This document shows, piece by piece, positions 1 to 8,546 of a DNA stretch of 64,000 nt. Numbering within the stretch: the stretch's first letter is position 1; each line of letters opens with the position of its first letter. This stretch comes from Leptospira sp. GIMC2001 (GTDB lineage Bacteria > Spirochaetota > Leptospiria > Leptospirales > Leptospiraceae), in the NCBI RefSeq assembly GCF_028462125.1, contig NZ_CP115468.1, positions 2,845,559 through 2,909,558 on the forward strand. Direction: 5' to 3'. The notes beneath the pieces are model-generated. The model saw only the letters and a list, made by a program, of their open reading frames with translations. It was not told where the DNA came from and made no database searches. The translations under genes and the position numbers were made by a program.

Positions 1-166
1 TAAAGGAATGGATCCAAGAGAATGCGCCAAGCAAATCCTCGACGGAATTCGATCCAAAAAAGAGGAAATCATGGTTTCTGGGATTCGGGAAAAGGCTGCA
101 GTCTATGCGAAGAGATTTTTCCCAGGAATTCTCTCCAAGATGATCAAAAATGCTAAAGTGACATAA
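1..166 (+). CDS. Short-chain dehydrogenase/reductase, C-terminal end (partial)
   Basis: The reading frame enters from outside the window and stops at 164-166. The 54 visible residues contain a G-M-D-P-R-E-C-A-K-Q-I-L stretch followed by a basic tail with the pattern Y-A-K-R-F-F-P-G. This resembles the C-terminal tail of DltE-like classical short-chain dehydrogenases, where the helix after the catalytic fold reads 'sPeecAkkil'. The Rossmann fold and the Tyr-x-x-x-Lys catalytic site lie outside the window, so substrate and cofactor cannot be judged. The gene runs in the same direction as fliF, 88 bp upstream of it. Confidence 0.6.
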   Translation, partial: KGMDPRECAKQILDGIRSKKEEIMVSGIREKAAVYAKRFFPGILSKMIKNAKVT

Positions 167-175
167 CTTTTTTTC
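150..175 (+). terminator. Weak terminator-like AAAGT/ACTTT hairpin with T-run
   Basis: AAAGT (155-159) can pair with ACTTT (166-170) across the dehydrogenase stop codon, and the 3' arm runs straight into more T residues. The stem is only five A/T-rich pairs, so this is at best a weak intrinsic terminator separating the dehydrogenase from the flagellar genes. Confidence 0.25.
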
Positions 176-239
176 CGACAGCAAATAAAAATACTTGTAC
201 AAAAACAGGATAAAACCGAAATAAGAGACATAACTTTTT
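160..239. repeat. 13-nt direct repeat flanking the fliF leader
   Basis: The 13-mer gacataacttttt occurs at 160-172, over the stop codon of the dehydrogenase, and again at 227-239, just before the fliF ribosome-binding site. The two copies are 67 bp apart. It could be a regulator half-site or simply chance in AT-rich DNA. Confidence 0.4.
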
Positions 240-254
240 CGGAGAGGCGGAACT

Positions 255-1955
255 ATGCCTGAATTTCTACAAAAAATCCTAGACCAAGCAAAGGAACTAT
301 TCCAAAAGCTGGATACAACTAAGAAAGCTATCTTAGGTGGTGTAGTTGCTGTCGTCATCATTGCTGTAGTTGTCCTTGCAAATGTCAGCTCACAGAGAAA
401 CCGAATCACTCTTTTTAAAGACTTAGCTGCAAAAGATTTCTCCGAAGTAACAAAAAAGTTGGATGCTCTCGGCTATTCCTATTCGAGTAGCGACACAAGT
501 ATGATCTCTGTTGATCCTGATCAGAGACAAGAGATCATCACCAAACTTGCTCAAGAGAATTTGATTCCTGCCGGAGTTCAAGGCTGGGAACTTTTCGACG
601 TTGAGAAATTCACCGAGACACAATTCGATAAAGATATAAAAAAATTCCGAGCGCTCAAAGGGGCAATCGAGAAATCACTCATGACTCTCAGGCCTATCGA
701 GAAAGCTTTTGTGAACATTGCCATACCGGAAGCAGAACTTTTTGAATCTACTTCAAGCCCTGTAAAAGCATCTGTAATCATTCATCTCATTCCTGGAGTG
801 GACAGTCTGTCCAAAAAAGAAATCAAAGGTATTGTGAATTTGGTTTCTCGTGCTGTGCCAAAATTGTTACCAGAAAATGTTAGCGTTGCAAATGCAGATG
901 GAAGAATCATCAGTGATTTCGAAGAAGATCTAGAAACCGAACGATTGGAACTCAGAATTGTTCAAGAAAAATTAAGAATTGAAGAAGAACAACGAATCAA
1001 GCGCTTAATCGATATTCGTAATACTCTAAGATGGTTTCTTGGCGGAGAAGATAGAGTTGATATTACAAGATTCGAATATTTACTCAATTGGGATAAAGAA
1101 CAATTCACCGAAAACGAAGTCTCTCCTGTAGTTGCTATCCCAGATAACCCTGATACTCCTTATTCAGAACTTGAACTCGTTGATGGATATTCACTAAAAG
1201 TATCATCTAAGGAAACCTCCGAATCGTTTAAAGGAAAAGGGTTCACTCCAGATGGACCAGCTGGTACAGAGCCAAATGTTCCACCAGGCTATAAAGATGT
1301 TGATTATCAAAAAGCTGAATACACCAAGGGTGAGAACATCAACAACTATGAATTCAATAAAAAAGTAAAAGAAGTCAAGAAACAACCTTGGAAGATCGAA
1401 AAACTCTCGTTATCCGTTGTAGTTGATGGACAATGGGAACGAAAAGAACGTGAAGATGGGCTAGGATACGAAAGAAAATATTTACCAGTATCAGACGATG
1501 ATATGCGATTGGTTCGAAAAAACCTAGAAGCTGCTATTGGTTTCAATCGAGCTCGTGGTGATCAGATCTCAGTTATCACAATTCCGAAAGACAGATCCGA
1601 ACAATTCCGTCTAGAAGACGAAGAGTTTGCAAGACAACGCGCAATACGACAGATGATCATTGCGTCTCTCATCATTCTTATTATCTTAATTATTGCGATT
1701 CTAATCTACAGAGCGATCAAGAAAGAAATTGCGAGAAGAAGAAGATTGCGTGAAGAAGAACTTGCTGCTCAACAACAAATGATGCGTGAAGCAGCCCTTC
1801 GAGTAATGGATGAAGGGGGAGCTGAAGTCGAGCTCTCTCTTGATGAGAAGTTAAGGCGTGAATTGCTAGAGAATGCGATCAACCTTGCGAAAGAGAAGCC
1901 AGAAGATGTTGCACAGCTTCTACGCACTTGGCTCTCGGAGGAAGAGGCTAACTAG
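255..1955 (+). CDS. fliF: Flagellar MS-ring protein FliF
   Basis: FliF forms the inner-membrane MS ring, the base on which the flagellar rotor and export apparatus are built. The 566-residue length is typical. An N-terminal membrane helix lies at about 27-46. The ring-building region follows, with the RBM-type stretch around [15 protein letters not shown] and [11 protein letters not shown] second membrane helix lies at about 465-485. The acidic C-terminal tail, ending [14 protein letters not shown], is the expected FliG-binding segment. The start has a good ribosome-binding site (ggagagg, 7 nt upstream). The next gene starts inside the stop codon. flgB, flgC and fliE, which often precede fliF in spirochaetes, are not upstream here. 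Confidence 0.96.
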   Translation: MPEFLQKILDQAKELFQKLDTTKKAILGGVVAVVIIAVVVLANVSSQRNRITLFKDLAAKDFSEVTKKLDALGYSYSSSDTSMISVDPDQRQEIITKLAQENLIPAGVQGWELFDVEKFTETQFDKDIKKFRALKGAIEKSLMTLRPIEKAFVNIAIPEAELFESTSSPVKASVIIHLIPGVDSLSKKEIKGIVNLVSRAVPKLLPENVSVANADGRIISDFEEDLETERLELRIVQEKLRIEEEQRIKRLIDIRNTLRWFLGGEDRVDITRFEYLLNWDKEQFTENEVSPVVAIPDNPDTPYSELELVDGYSLKVSSKETSESFKGKGFTPDGPAGTEPNVPPGYKDVDYQKAEYTKGENINNYEFNKKVKEVKKQPWKIEKLSLSVVVDGQWERKEREDGLGYERKYLPVSDDDMRLVRKNLEAAIGFNRARGDQISVITIPKDRSEQFRLEDEEFARQRAIRQMIIASLIILIILIIAILIYRAIKKEIARRRRLREEELAAQQQMMREAALRVMDEGGAEVELSLDEKLRRELLENAINLAKEKPEDVAQLLRTWLSEEEAN

Positions 1956-3034
1956 TGAACACAGCGATTGGTCACAATAAAGCTGCTCTCATCTATAGAA
2001 TATTAGGTGAGAGTCTTCCCATGGAAGTCTTCAATCACTTCTCGTCCGATGAGATCGAGAAACTTTTGTCCAAACTTGACCAGACGAAAATTCCAGGTAA
2101 AAAGGAAGAAGCATCCGTTCTCAGAGAATTCAATACACGCCTCAAAAATAGTTTGAATTCCCAAATTCATTCACCTAATAAGCAAGACACTACATCTTAT
2201 TCTAAGAATTCAATAATTGCAACCGCACCACAGCAAGCGTATTCTCATGCAGATTCCGATGATTCGCGTGCGGACATTTGGAACGCTGAAGAAGAAAGAA
2301 TCATTCGTGAAATTCAATCCATCATAGAAGAAGAAAATTCAAGCAATACAAACTCTCTTGAAATTCTTGTTGATCTAAGTCCTGAAGAACTCTCCAAACT
2401 TATTTTGGATGAGAGTCCAGTTATCATAGCTCAGGTGTTGTATTTTTGTCCGCAAGAAACAGCCTCAAGACTTATGAATGGATTGCCTCAGGAATTTCGT
2501 CGTCAAGTATTTGAAGAGTTTGGTAATCTAGATTTTGACAATGTAAGCTTAAAAGATGATCTGGAACGACTTCTTCGATTCAAACACAGTATGATCCAAT
2601 CGAATGGATCGCCGAGAAAAGTAAAACAGAGACAAGGTCAGAAAGCAGCCGAGCTTTTAAGTATTCTAAATCCGAAAGAATCCAGAGAAATCTTATCGAA
2701 AATACAGAAAAAAAGGCCTCAATTTGCCGAAAATATTATAGAACATTACTATAGTTTCAATGACTTACTTCTATTGGGTAGAACAAGTTTGTCTCGCTTC
2801 TTTGAAGGTTTTCACTCCGTAGTTCTTGCAACTGCATTGAAGGGAGTTGAGAAAAGTCTCAAAGAAGAGATTTTAGCAAGTATCGAACCATGGATCGCCA
2901 AAGAGATTCGTCTTGAATCGGATTCCATTGGTGCAGTATCCCTTGCAGAAATCGAAGAGTCACATCGTGGGATTTTGGATAGACTTCGAGAAGAAATCGA
3001 AGAAGGTAGGGTGAAACTATGGAGATTCAGGTAA
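1955..3034 (+). CDS. fliG: FliG-family flagellar motor switch protein, divergent paralogue
   Basis: FliG couples the MS ring to the C-ring and receives torque from the stator. The GTG start overlaps the fliF stop by one base and has a gagg ribosome-binding site 7 nt upstream. At 359 residues it is longer than the usual ~335, because of a polar low-complexity insert at about residues 65-120 (rich in S, N, Q and D). The middle domain shows the FliG pattern D-E-S-P-V-I-I-A-Q-V-L-Y-F. The C-terminal domain shows A-L-K-G-V and a final G-A-V-S-L-A-E-I-E pattern. The conserved torque-helix motif (D-D-R-S-I-Q...E-V-D) is replaced by G-R-T-S-L-S...G-F-H. Spirochaetes carry several FliGs; this one may be structural rather than the main torque subunit. 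Confidence 0.85.
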   Translation: MNTAIGHNKAALIYRILGESLPMEVFNHFSSDEIEKLLSKLDQTKIPGKKEEASVLREFNTRLKNSLNSQIHSPNKQDTTSYSKNSIIATAPQQAYSHADSDDSRADIWNAEEERIIREIQSIIEEENSSNTNSLEILVDLSPEELSKLILDESPVIIAQVLYFCPQETASRLMNGLPQEFRRQVFEEFGNLDFDNVSLKDDLERLLRFKHSMIQSNGSPRKVKQRQGQKAAELLSILNPKESREILSKIQKKRPQFAENIIEHYYSFNDLLLLGRTSLSRFFEGFHSVVLATALKGVEKSLKEEILASIEPWIAKEIRLESDSIGAVSLAEIEESHRGILDRLREEIEEGRVKLWRFR

Positions 3035-3040
3035 GACTAC

Positions 3041-3964
3041 ATGGCAAAACTCGTTTTCAAACCCATACAGATTGCAGACATAAAAGACGATGTTGAAATC
3101 AATCTTCCAGATAAGTACAAAAAGTACCATAGAGATGAAGACGCAGAAGAATTTGAAGTAGATCAAGAAGGAAACATAATTGAGCAGTACCAAGGTCCTT
3201 CTATCGAAGAGATTGAAGCTGAACTCAATCGATACCGTCAAGAGACCGAAGAACAAGTAAGACTTCTTCTTGATGATGCACGAAATAAATCCAAAGACAT
3301 AGAAGACGAAGGGCGAAGCAAAGCCTTTCAGATGATCCAAGATTCCAAAGAGAAGATTAAACTCGAGGAAGACAGCGGTCGCGCCAAAGCCGAGCAAATT
3401 CTTGATCGAGCCAAAATGGAAGTCGAACGTATGATTAAGGAAGCCGAGATGAAGGTTGCCGAAATCGAACATGAAGCTTATCAGAAAGGATATGATGCAG
3501 GTCGAGAAGTTGGTTTCAAAAAAGGTCAAGGGGAAGTTCGACGTCTGATTGACCGCTTGGGAACCATTGTTGGTAAAGCTATTGATATTCGTGAAGAGAT
3601 TCTTGCCGCATCAGAGAAGCAAATGGTGGAAATGATTCTCATCATAGCAAGAAAGGTAATCAAAGATGAGATCATTGAAAGGAAAGAAATTGTTCTAAAT
3701 AATATCAGAGAAGCCTTGAAGCGAATCAAGGATCGTGATAGAGTGGACATTCGAGTGAATTTCCAAGATCTGGAACTCACGACCCAACATAAGGACGAAC
3801 TTATTAAGCTAATGGAATCTCTGAGAAAAGTAAATATATACGAAGACTCTCGTGTTGACCGCGGTGGTGTTATTATCGAAACCGACGTTGGTGCAATTGA
3901 TGCGAGAATTTCTACTCAGTTGAAGGAGATTGAAGAGGCTATAAGAAACGCTGAACCAATATGA
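3041..3964 (+). CDS. fliH: Flagellar export regulator FliH
   Basis: FliH binds and regulates the FliI ATPase of the flagellar type III export apparatus and links it to the C-ring. The protein has 307 residues: a short N-terminal region; a long charged coiled coil of about residues 60-150 rich in E-A-E and R-A-K repeats; the family's G-Y-D-A-G-R-E-V-G-F-K-K-G-Q-G turn near 155-165; and a C-terminal globular domain (about 170-300) with E-M-I-L-I-I-A-R-K-V-I. It follows fliG by 6 bp. The expected next genes, fliI and fliJ, are absent here; the downstream gene instead overlaps by 4 bp and encodes a sensor-like protein. Confidence 0.88.
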   Translation: MAKLVFKPIQIADIKDDVEINLPDKYKKYHRDEDAEEFEVDQEGNIIEQYQGPSIEEIEAELNRYRQETEEQVRLLLDDARNKSKDIEDEGRSKAFQMIQDSKEKIKLEEDSGRAKAEQILDRAKMEVERMIKEAEMKVAEIEHEAYQKGYDAGREVGFKKGQGEVRRLIDRLGTIVGKAIDIREEILAASEKQMVEMILIIARKVIKDEIIERKEIVLNNIREALKRIKDRDRVDIRVNFQDLELTTQHKDELIKLMESLRKVNIYEDSRVDRGGVIIETDVGAIDARISTQLKEIEEAIRNAEPI

Positions 3965-5874
3965 TAGGCTTTTCTTATAAACGATTCAACTCAATCCTTC
4001 TTTTCGCTATTGCTTTTAGTCTATTCTTAGTTGGAAATGATATCAAAGCAGAGTCATGTGGATCTTTGATTTATGATTTGAATTCCGATCTACATTTTTC
4101 TAATGCTTGGCAATTTAGAAAAGGGGATAATCTAGATTGGAAAGAACTTTCTGTTGAGGAAAGCTTCTGGGTCAGTCGCAACATTCCTGATTACGGAATC
4201 AGCAAGACAGAAAATATTTCCGGTTATCATTGGTATCGATGCAAGATCGTTCTAGCTGAAAATTTCATACAACCTAAGAAACCCTTAGGACTTCACCTAG
4301 GCAAAGTTAGAGATATAGATGAAACATATTTCAATGGTGTTCTGATTGGAAAGACTGGATCAATTGTGCCAAATATGGAACCTGATTTCCATAAAGAAAG
4401 AATCTATTCAATTCCATCCCAGCTCTGGCAAATGGGTGATAATGTAATTGCAATTAGAGTATATGCGTCTGGATATCAACAAGGCCTCAAATTAGTTCCG
4501 CATATTGGTGCGGAAGAAACTTTGATTCGCAAGCAATATTCATCAGAGAATCTAGCAATTGGTTTTGGATATTTATTTATATTGATGGGAATATATTTCC
4601 TTACTGGCGCCTTTATTCGAGGATTACGCGGTGAGAATATATTCTTCGGACTTTTCTCAATATCAATCGGACTGTATACATTGATAAGAACACAATATCG
4701 ATATGAGTTTTTTACTTCATTCGTGAATTCTTATACATTTGAACTGATGATTCTTTATCCCCTACCCGCATTTTTTATCAATTTTCTCATATTCCATCTT
4801 GATGCAAAAAGAAATCTATTTGTGATTGCCTATGAAGTTTTTCTAGCTATTCTATGTTTGTCTGTCCCCTTCATCAAATCAACTTATGGATGGAATCTAT
4901 CCATTTCACTATTCAATTATTCACTTCCTGTAGCGATGGGGATTAGTATTTTTTATATATCAAAAGACTTCAGACAGAATCTTCCCAAACTAAGATTCAT
5001 CTTGATCGGACTTGTTGGATTGCTACCGACCATACTTATTGATTCACTAACAGCATTAGAAATTCTATCTTTAGATGGGACAATTTATTTTGGATTCTTT
5101 TTCTTTCTAGTTTTGATCTCAGTTCAGCTATCCGAAGAGATGGTCGCAAGCTTACAAAAATACATAGAGATGGAATCCGAATTGATCCGAATGGAGAAAA
5201 TCAAAACAGGTTTTCTTCTGAATATTTCGAATGAATTCAAAACCGGAATCGAGAAAATTTCCACAGTTTTTGGAAAAATGAAAACATCATCTTCTCAGGC
5301 TAAATCAGATAAGAAATCTTGGGAAAGTCTTGATGCTCATCTTCACAACACAATTGCGATGATTGATGAGGCTGTATTGCTAAGAAAGCTCGAAAACAAA
5401 GAGTATTTCCCTGAACTTTCTACTTTTGAAATTACTACTTTAATTCAGCAATGTCTAGATTATACCGAGAAGCGCTTAGAACAGAAAAGAAAAACAACTC
5501 ATATTTCTGTTCAACCCAAATCTGCAATGATTCAAAGCGATATGCATCTGATGACCGTTATAGCAAGAAACTTAATTGATAATGCTTATATTTATACGGA
5601 CAAATCTGTTCGAGTTGATATTGAATTCCAGATTAGCCCAGGTAAATTTACTTTTTCTGTTTCTGATGAAGGATTGGGAATGAATCATTTTGAACAAGAA
5701 AATTTATTCAAAAAATTCATTCGAGGCCAAAAGAACGATTCTATACCAGGTGCAGGAATTGGGCTCACTCTAGTAAAAGCGGCAGTCGATTGCTTGAACG
5801 GAGAGATCCGAGTAAAATCCTCAGAGGGAATGGGTGCAATGTTTGTCGTGACGATTCCCCAAGGTAAATCATGA
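3961..5874 (+). CDS. 7TMR-DISM receptor with histidine-kinase-like module lacking the phospho-accepting His
   Basis: The 637-residue receptor has a signal peptide (about 1-30) and an extracellular jelly-roll domain (about 31-190, with the DISM signature D-I-D-E-T-Y-F-N-G-V-L-I-G). Seven membrane helices follow (about 195-395), then a cytoplasmic kinase-like module. The H-box, normally S-H-E-L-R-T-P, reads S-N-E-F-K-T-G, so Asn424 stands where the phosphorylated His should be. The ATP-binding boxes look intact: N-box N-L-I-D-N-A at 537-542, G1 D-E-G-L-G-M at 569-574 and G2 G-A-G-I-G-L at 597-602. It probably binds ATP but cannot autophosphorylate at the usual site. Its start overlaps the fliH stop by 4 bp, so it is probably translated with the flagellar genes. 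Confidence 0.85.
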   Translation: MIGFSYKRFNSILLFAIAFSLFLVGNDIKAESCGSLIYDLNSDLHFSNAWQFRKGDNLDWKELSVEESFWVSRNIPDYGISKTENISGYHWYRCKIVLAENFIQPKKPLGLHLGKVRDIDETYFNGVLIGKTGSIVPNMEPDFHKERIYSIPSQLWQMGDNVIAIRVYASGYQQGLKLVPHIGAEETLIRKQYSSENLAIGFGYLFILMGIYFLTGAFIRGLRGENIFFGLFSISIGLYTLIRTQYRYEFFTSFVNSYTFELMILYPLPAFFINFLIFHLDAKRNLFVIAYEVFLAILCLSVPFIKSTYGWNLSISLFNYSLPVAMGISIFYISKDFRQNLPKLRFILIGLVGLLPTILIDSLTALEILSLDGTIYFGFFFFLVLISVQLSEEMVASLQKYIEMESELIRMEKIKTGFLLNISNEFKTGIEKISTVFGKMKTSSSQAKSDKKSWESLDAHLHNTIAMIDEAVLLRKLENKEYFPELSTFEITTLIQQCLDYTEKRLEQKRKTTHISVQPKSAMIQSDMHLMTVIARNLIDNAYIYTDKSVRVDIEFQISPGKFTFSVSDEGLGMNHFEQENLFKKFIRGQKNDSIPGAGIGLTLVKAAVDCLNGEIRVKSSEGMGAMFVVTIPQGKS

Positions 5875-7817
5875 GAAATAATTTATTTATACCGATTCTT
5901 TTGGCAACTTTGATCGGTTGCGGAACCCAACATAAATTAGATGATAGTATTGATCTATCCGGAGAAGATTGGTCGCTCTCTCTTTCTGATAGATCGGAAT
6001 ATGCAACAATTGAAATCTCTCACAGTCAATGGGAAATTGTTAGCCTACCGAACAATCTCTACAAAGCAATGGACGACTCAGATGGCGCTATCTGGCTAAG
6101 AAAAACTTTTGATTACAATCTAGAAACATTTAAAGGAAATCCCGTCGTTTACCTTGGCAAAATATATGAAACTGACCAAGTCTTTATAAACGGAATTCTT
6201 GTTGGGGATAATGGTGGACGAAGTGTCAATTTCGGCCGCAACAGAATCTACCCTATTCCGACTGGACTACTTGTATCTGGGGAAAATCTAATTGCGATTA
6301 GACTATCATCTTCTCTTACGAGAGCTGCCGGAATACTGTCAGATCCAATATCTATATCCCCACTGGATCAAGCCTGGGAGAAAGAATGGCATACTGCTAC
6401 TAAAGAATTCATTTATGTATCTTTTTTCTTTTTTATTAGTTTATTCTATTTATTGAATTATTTTCGCCTTCGGCAATCCAAGGAATATCTATCTTTCAGT
6501 ATATTTGCAATTGTTTATTGTTTGTATGAATACTCAAGAAATGAGTTTAGATTTAATTTAATTGATAACTTTTTATTATTCAAATTCGTAGAATATGCTT
6601 CTTTATTTTTTATTCCCTACCTATTCATTAGATTTGTTGAAGATTTTTTAAAATTTCCAAGATTCAAATATTCGAAAGTTTACCTTTTACTATCTGCATC
6701 ATTTGCTTTAATATTTGCAATCATTCAAAATCATAGCTTTTGGTTTGGATTTGTCGGATATTGGGATATTCACCTTCCTTTCGCTGTAAGTTATACGATA
6801 TTTCTAACGTATAAAAGAATGAAAGAAAATGTGATTGGAGCCTATATCCATATGTTGGGCTTAATTTATATTTTCTATGCAATTCTCAAACAAATATTTA
6901 TTGAACGTGGATTCTTGAATGTTGAATCTTCAGTTGAGAATTCTGTACTTTTCTACTTTTTCATTATGACCCTTGCGCTGCGGATGCAATTTCTTTTTGT
7001 CAAACGAAATATTCAGAACCGATATGATCAATTGCGTGAAGCAGATTCATTAAGAGAAAAAGTTTTCAGCCATATGGAATTGATGATTTCTAGTCCTCTC
7101 AAGACAATGAGTTCAATTTTTGCTGAAATACGTGACACAAAAGATTCTAAAGCAAAGAAAGAAAAAGTAAAAGAACTAGAAAATATTCAGTCCAGCTTAC
7201 AGCCATTAATGGATGATATTATTGAACTTTCGAGATTGGAAGTGATGAATGAAGTTCCATTTAAAGCTTCAGTTCCTTTCGTAGATTTTATCAAGGAAGT
7301 GATTCCAGAAGATGCAATTACCTACTCTATAAAAGTAGATCCAGCTACTATGATAGAAAATAGTTTAGAGTTAATCAATTCTATAGTTATCCGGTTGATA
7401 GATTTTCCCGGGATTAGAGAATTCACACACAATGACTTAATCGTAACCCAAGACTTGAAAGGAAATATACATTTTCGATTCTTATTATTTCATTCTAATC
7501 CAAAGATTGCAATCCATCTCTATAATGAATTATCAGGGAAACATTTTTCTCATCTACAAGATGCTAACACTGTCAAGTGGCAGATCATAAGACAGATTGC
7601 GAGACTATTGCATGCAAAACTAGATACAAAAATTATCAAAAGAAAGTATCTAAGAATCGATCTTGAATTGAAAGCGATTCCTGCGATTTCGTCTGAGCTC
7701 GAAATGATTCAAGAAGGAATCGAGAAAGATAAATCGAGAAAACCAAAAAATCATTGGAAAGATGAACTTCGTATGATTCAAGAGAAACTATCGAGTCTTC
7801 TCAAGAAGCGGAAATAG
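5871..7817 (+). CDS. 7TMR-DISM lipoprotein receptor with degenerate kinase-like tail
   Basis: This is a second, divergent copy of the same architecture, 648 residues, overlapping the first by 4 bp. The N-terminus has a lipobox (L-I-G-C, Cys17), suggesting lipid anchoring. The DISM signature is present (Y-E-T-D-Q-V-F-I-N-G-I-L-V-G), as are about seven membrane helices (180-375). In the H-box region E-L-M-I-S-S-P-L (403-410) the expected His is Leu404; a His at 401 is one helical turn out of register. No N, G1 or G2 box is recognisable in the C-terminal 240 residues, so ATP binding is unlikely. It could act as a signalling partner or scaffold for the preceding receptor. The last 30 bp overlap the convergent mtnC. 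Confidence 0.78.
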   Translation: MRNNLFIPILLATLIGCGTQHKLDDSIDLSGEDWSLSLSDRSEYATIEISHSQWEIVSLPNNLYKAMDDSDGAIWLRKTFDYNLETFKGNPVVYLGKIYETDQVFINGILVGDNGGRSVNFGRNRIYPIPTGLLVSGENLIAIRLSSSLTRAAGILSDPISISPLDQAWEKEWHTATKEFIYVSFFFFISLFYLLNYFRLRQSKEYLSFSIFAIVYCLYEYSRNEFRFNLIDNFLLFKFVEYASLFFIPYLFIRFVEDFLKFPRFKYSKVYLLLSASFALIFAIIQNHSFWFGFVGYWDIHLPFAVSYTIFLTYKRMKENVIGAYIHMLGLIYIFYAILKQIFIERGFLNVESSVENSVLFYFFIMTLALRMQFLFVKRNIQNRYDQLREADSLREKVFSHMELMISSPLKTMSSIFAEIRDTKDSKAKKEKVKELENIQSSLQPLMDDIIELSRLEVMNEVPFKASVPFVDFIKEVIPEDAITYSIKVDPATMIENSLELINSIVIRLIDFPGIREFTHNDLIVTQDLKGNIHFRFLLFHSNPKIAIHLYNELSGKHFSHLQDANTVKWQIIRQIARLLHAKLDTKIIKRKYLRIDLELKAIPAISSELEMIQEGIEKDKSRKPKNHWKDELRMIQEKLSSLLKKRK

Positions 7818-8546
7818 ATTATCAAATATTTGCAAATTATGCTGACCTTGATCGTAGTTTCCAGGTCGATTCAAAATAGCAACATTCCAACCAGCCTCTT
7901 CGGCAGCATAAGCCTCTTCTTTTATATCAGTAAGAAAAATAAATTCTGAATTATTGTTGTCCGTCTCCGATTTCGAAACTAGATCTTGTTTTATGAAATC
8001 ATCATTGATACGTTTACGAATTGTAAGATAACTATTCTTATCTCGTTTGGCACCCACTTCCGTATCAAAATATCCGCTTATATACTGAGTTAAATCACCG
8101 AAAATTGAATATTGGAAGAATAAAATTTGAGCCTCAACGCTTCCCGATGAATATATATAGAATTTCCAATTTTTCTTGGAACATGCCTCAATTACCTTGG
8201 GAACATCTTCGAAAAGTTCAGCTTTGAGATCTCCAATCTCAAAACCTAGCTTCCAAATTCTTCCCTGGATAATCTTAAGAGGAGAAAACTTACGATCTAT
8301 TCTCGTAAGAAATTGCAAATAGGCATTGATCTCTCTTGGATCGGAAGGATTTTCGATCTTTGGAAATTCACCATTGGAATAATCTCTTTCGTTTTCTAAT
8401 AGTATTTCCTGGAGTAGCTCTGTCTCAATTGGATATTCACGCAAAAAACCCAATAGTCTTTCTGTCGAATAGGGAAATAAAACATTGTGTACAAAACTTA
8501 TTGATCCAACAGTTCCTTCAATATCCAACAAACAAACATTAGGCAT
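7788..8546 (-). CDS. mtnC: Enolase-phosphatase E1 (acireductone synthase) MtnC
   Basis: MtnC converts 2,3-diketo-5-methylthiopentyl-1-phosphate to acireductone in the methionine salvage pathway. This haloacid-dehalogenase fold enzyme has 252 residues. It shows the family's modified motif I, L-L-D-I-E-G-T-V-G-S-I-S-F-V, with the two acidic nucleophile and acid residues. It also has Q-G-R-I-W-K-L-G-F, the motif II stretch I-Y-S-S-G-S-V-E-A-Q, and a motif III/IV region with F-D-T-E-V-G-A-K and F-L-T-D-I-K-E-E. No other salvage genes are adjacent. Its start overlaps the end of the upstream MFS gene by 8 bp, so both are probably in one transcript. Confidence 0.92.
   Translation of the reverse strand: MPNVCLLDIEGTVGSISFVHNVLFPYSTERLLGFLREYPIETELLQEILLENERDYSNGEFPKIENPSDPREINAYLQFLTRIDRKFSPLKIIQGRIWKLGFEIGDLKAELFEDVPKVIEACSKKNWKFYIYSSGSVEAQILFFQYSIFGDLTQYISGYFDTEVGAKRDKNSYLTIRKRINDDFIKQDLVSKSETDNNNSEFIFLTDIKEEAYAAEEAGWNVAILNRPGNYDQGQHNLQIFDNLFPLLEKTR

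Noticed and set aside
167..254. Sigma-28 (FliA) promoter for fliF
   Set aside because: A TAAA box occurs but no GCCGATAA-like -10 at the right distance.
3017..3529. 170-codon minus-strand frame opposite fliH
   Set aside because: Phe/Leu-rich sequence expected opposite a Glu/Lys/Asp coiled coil; fliH is clearly the coding strand.
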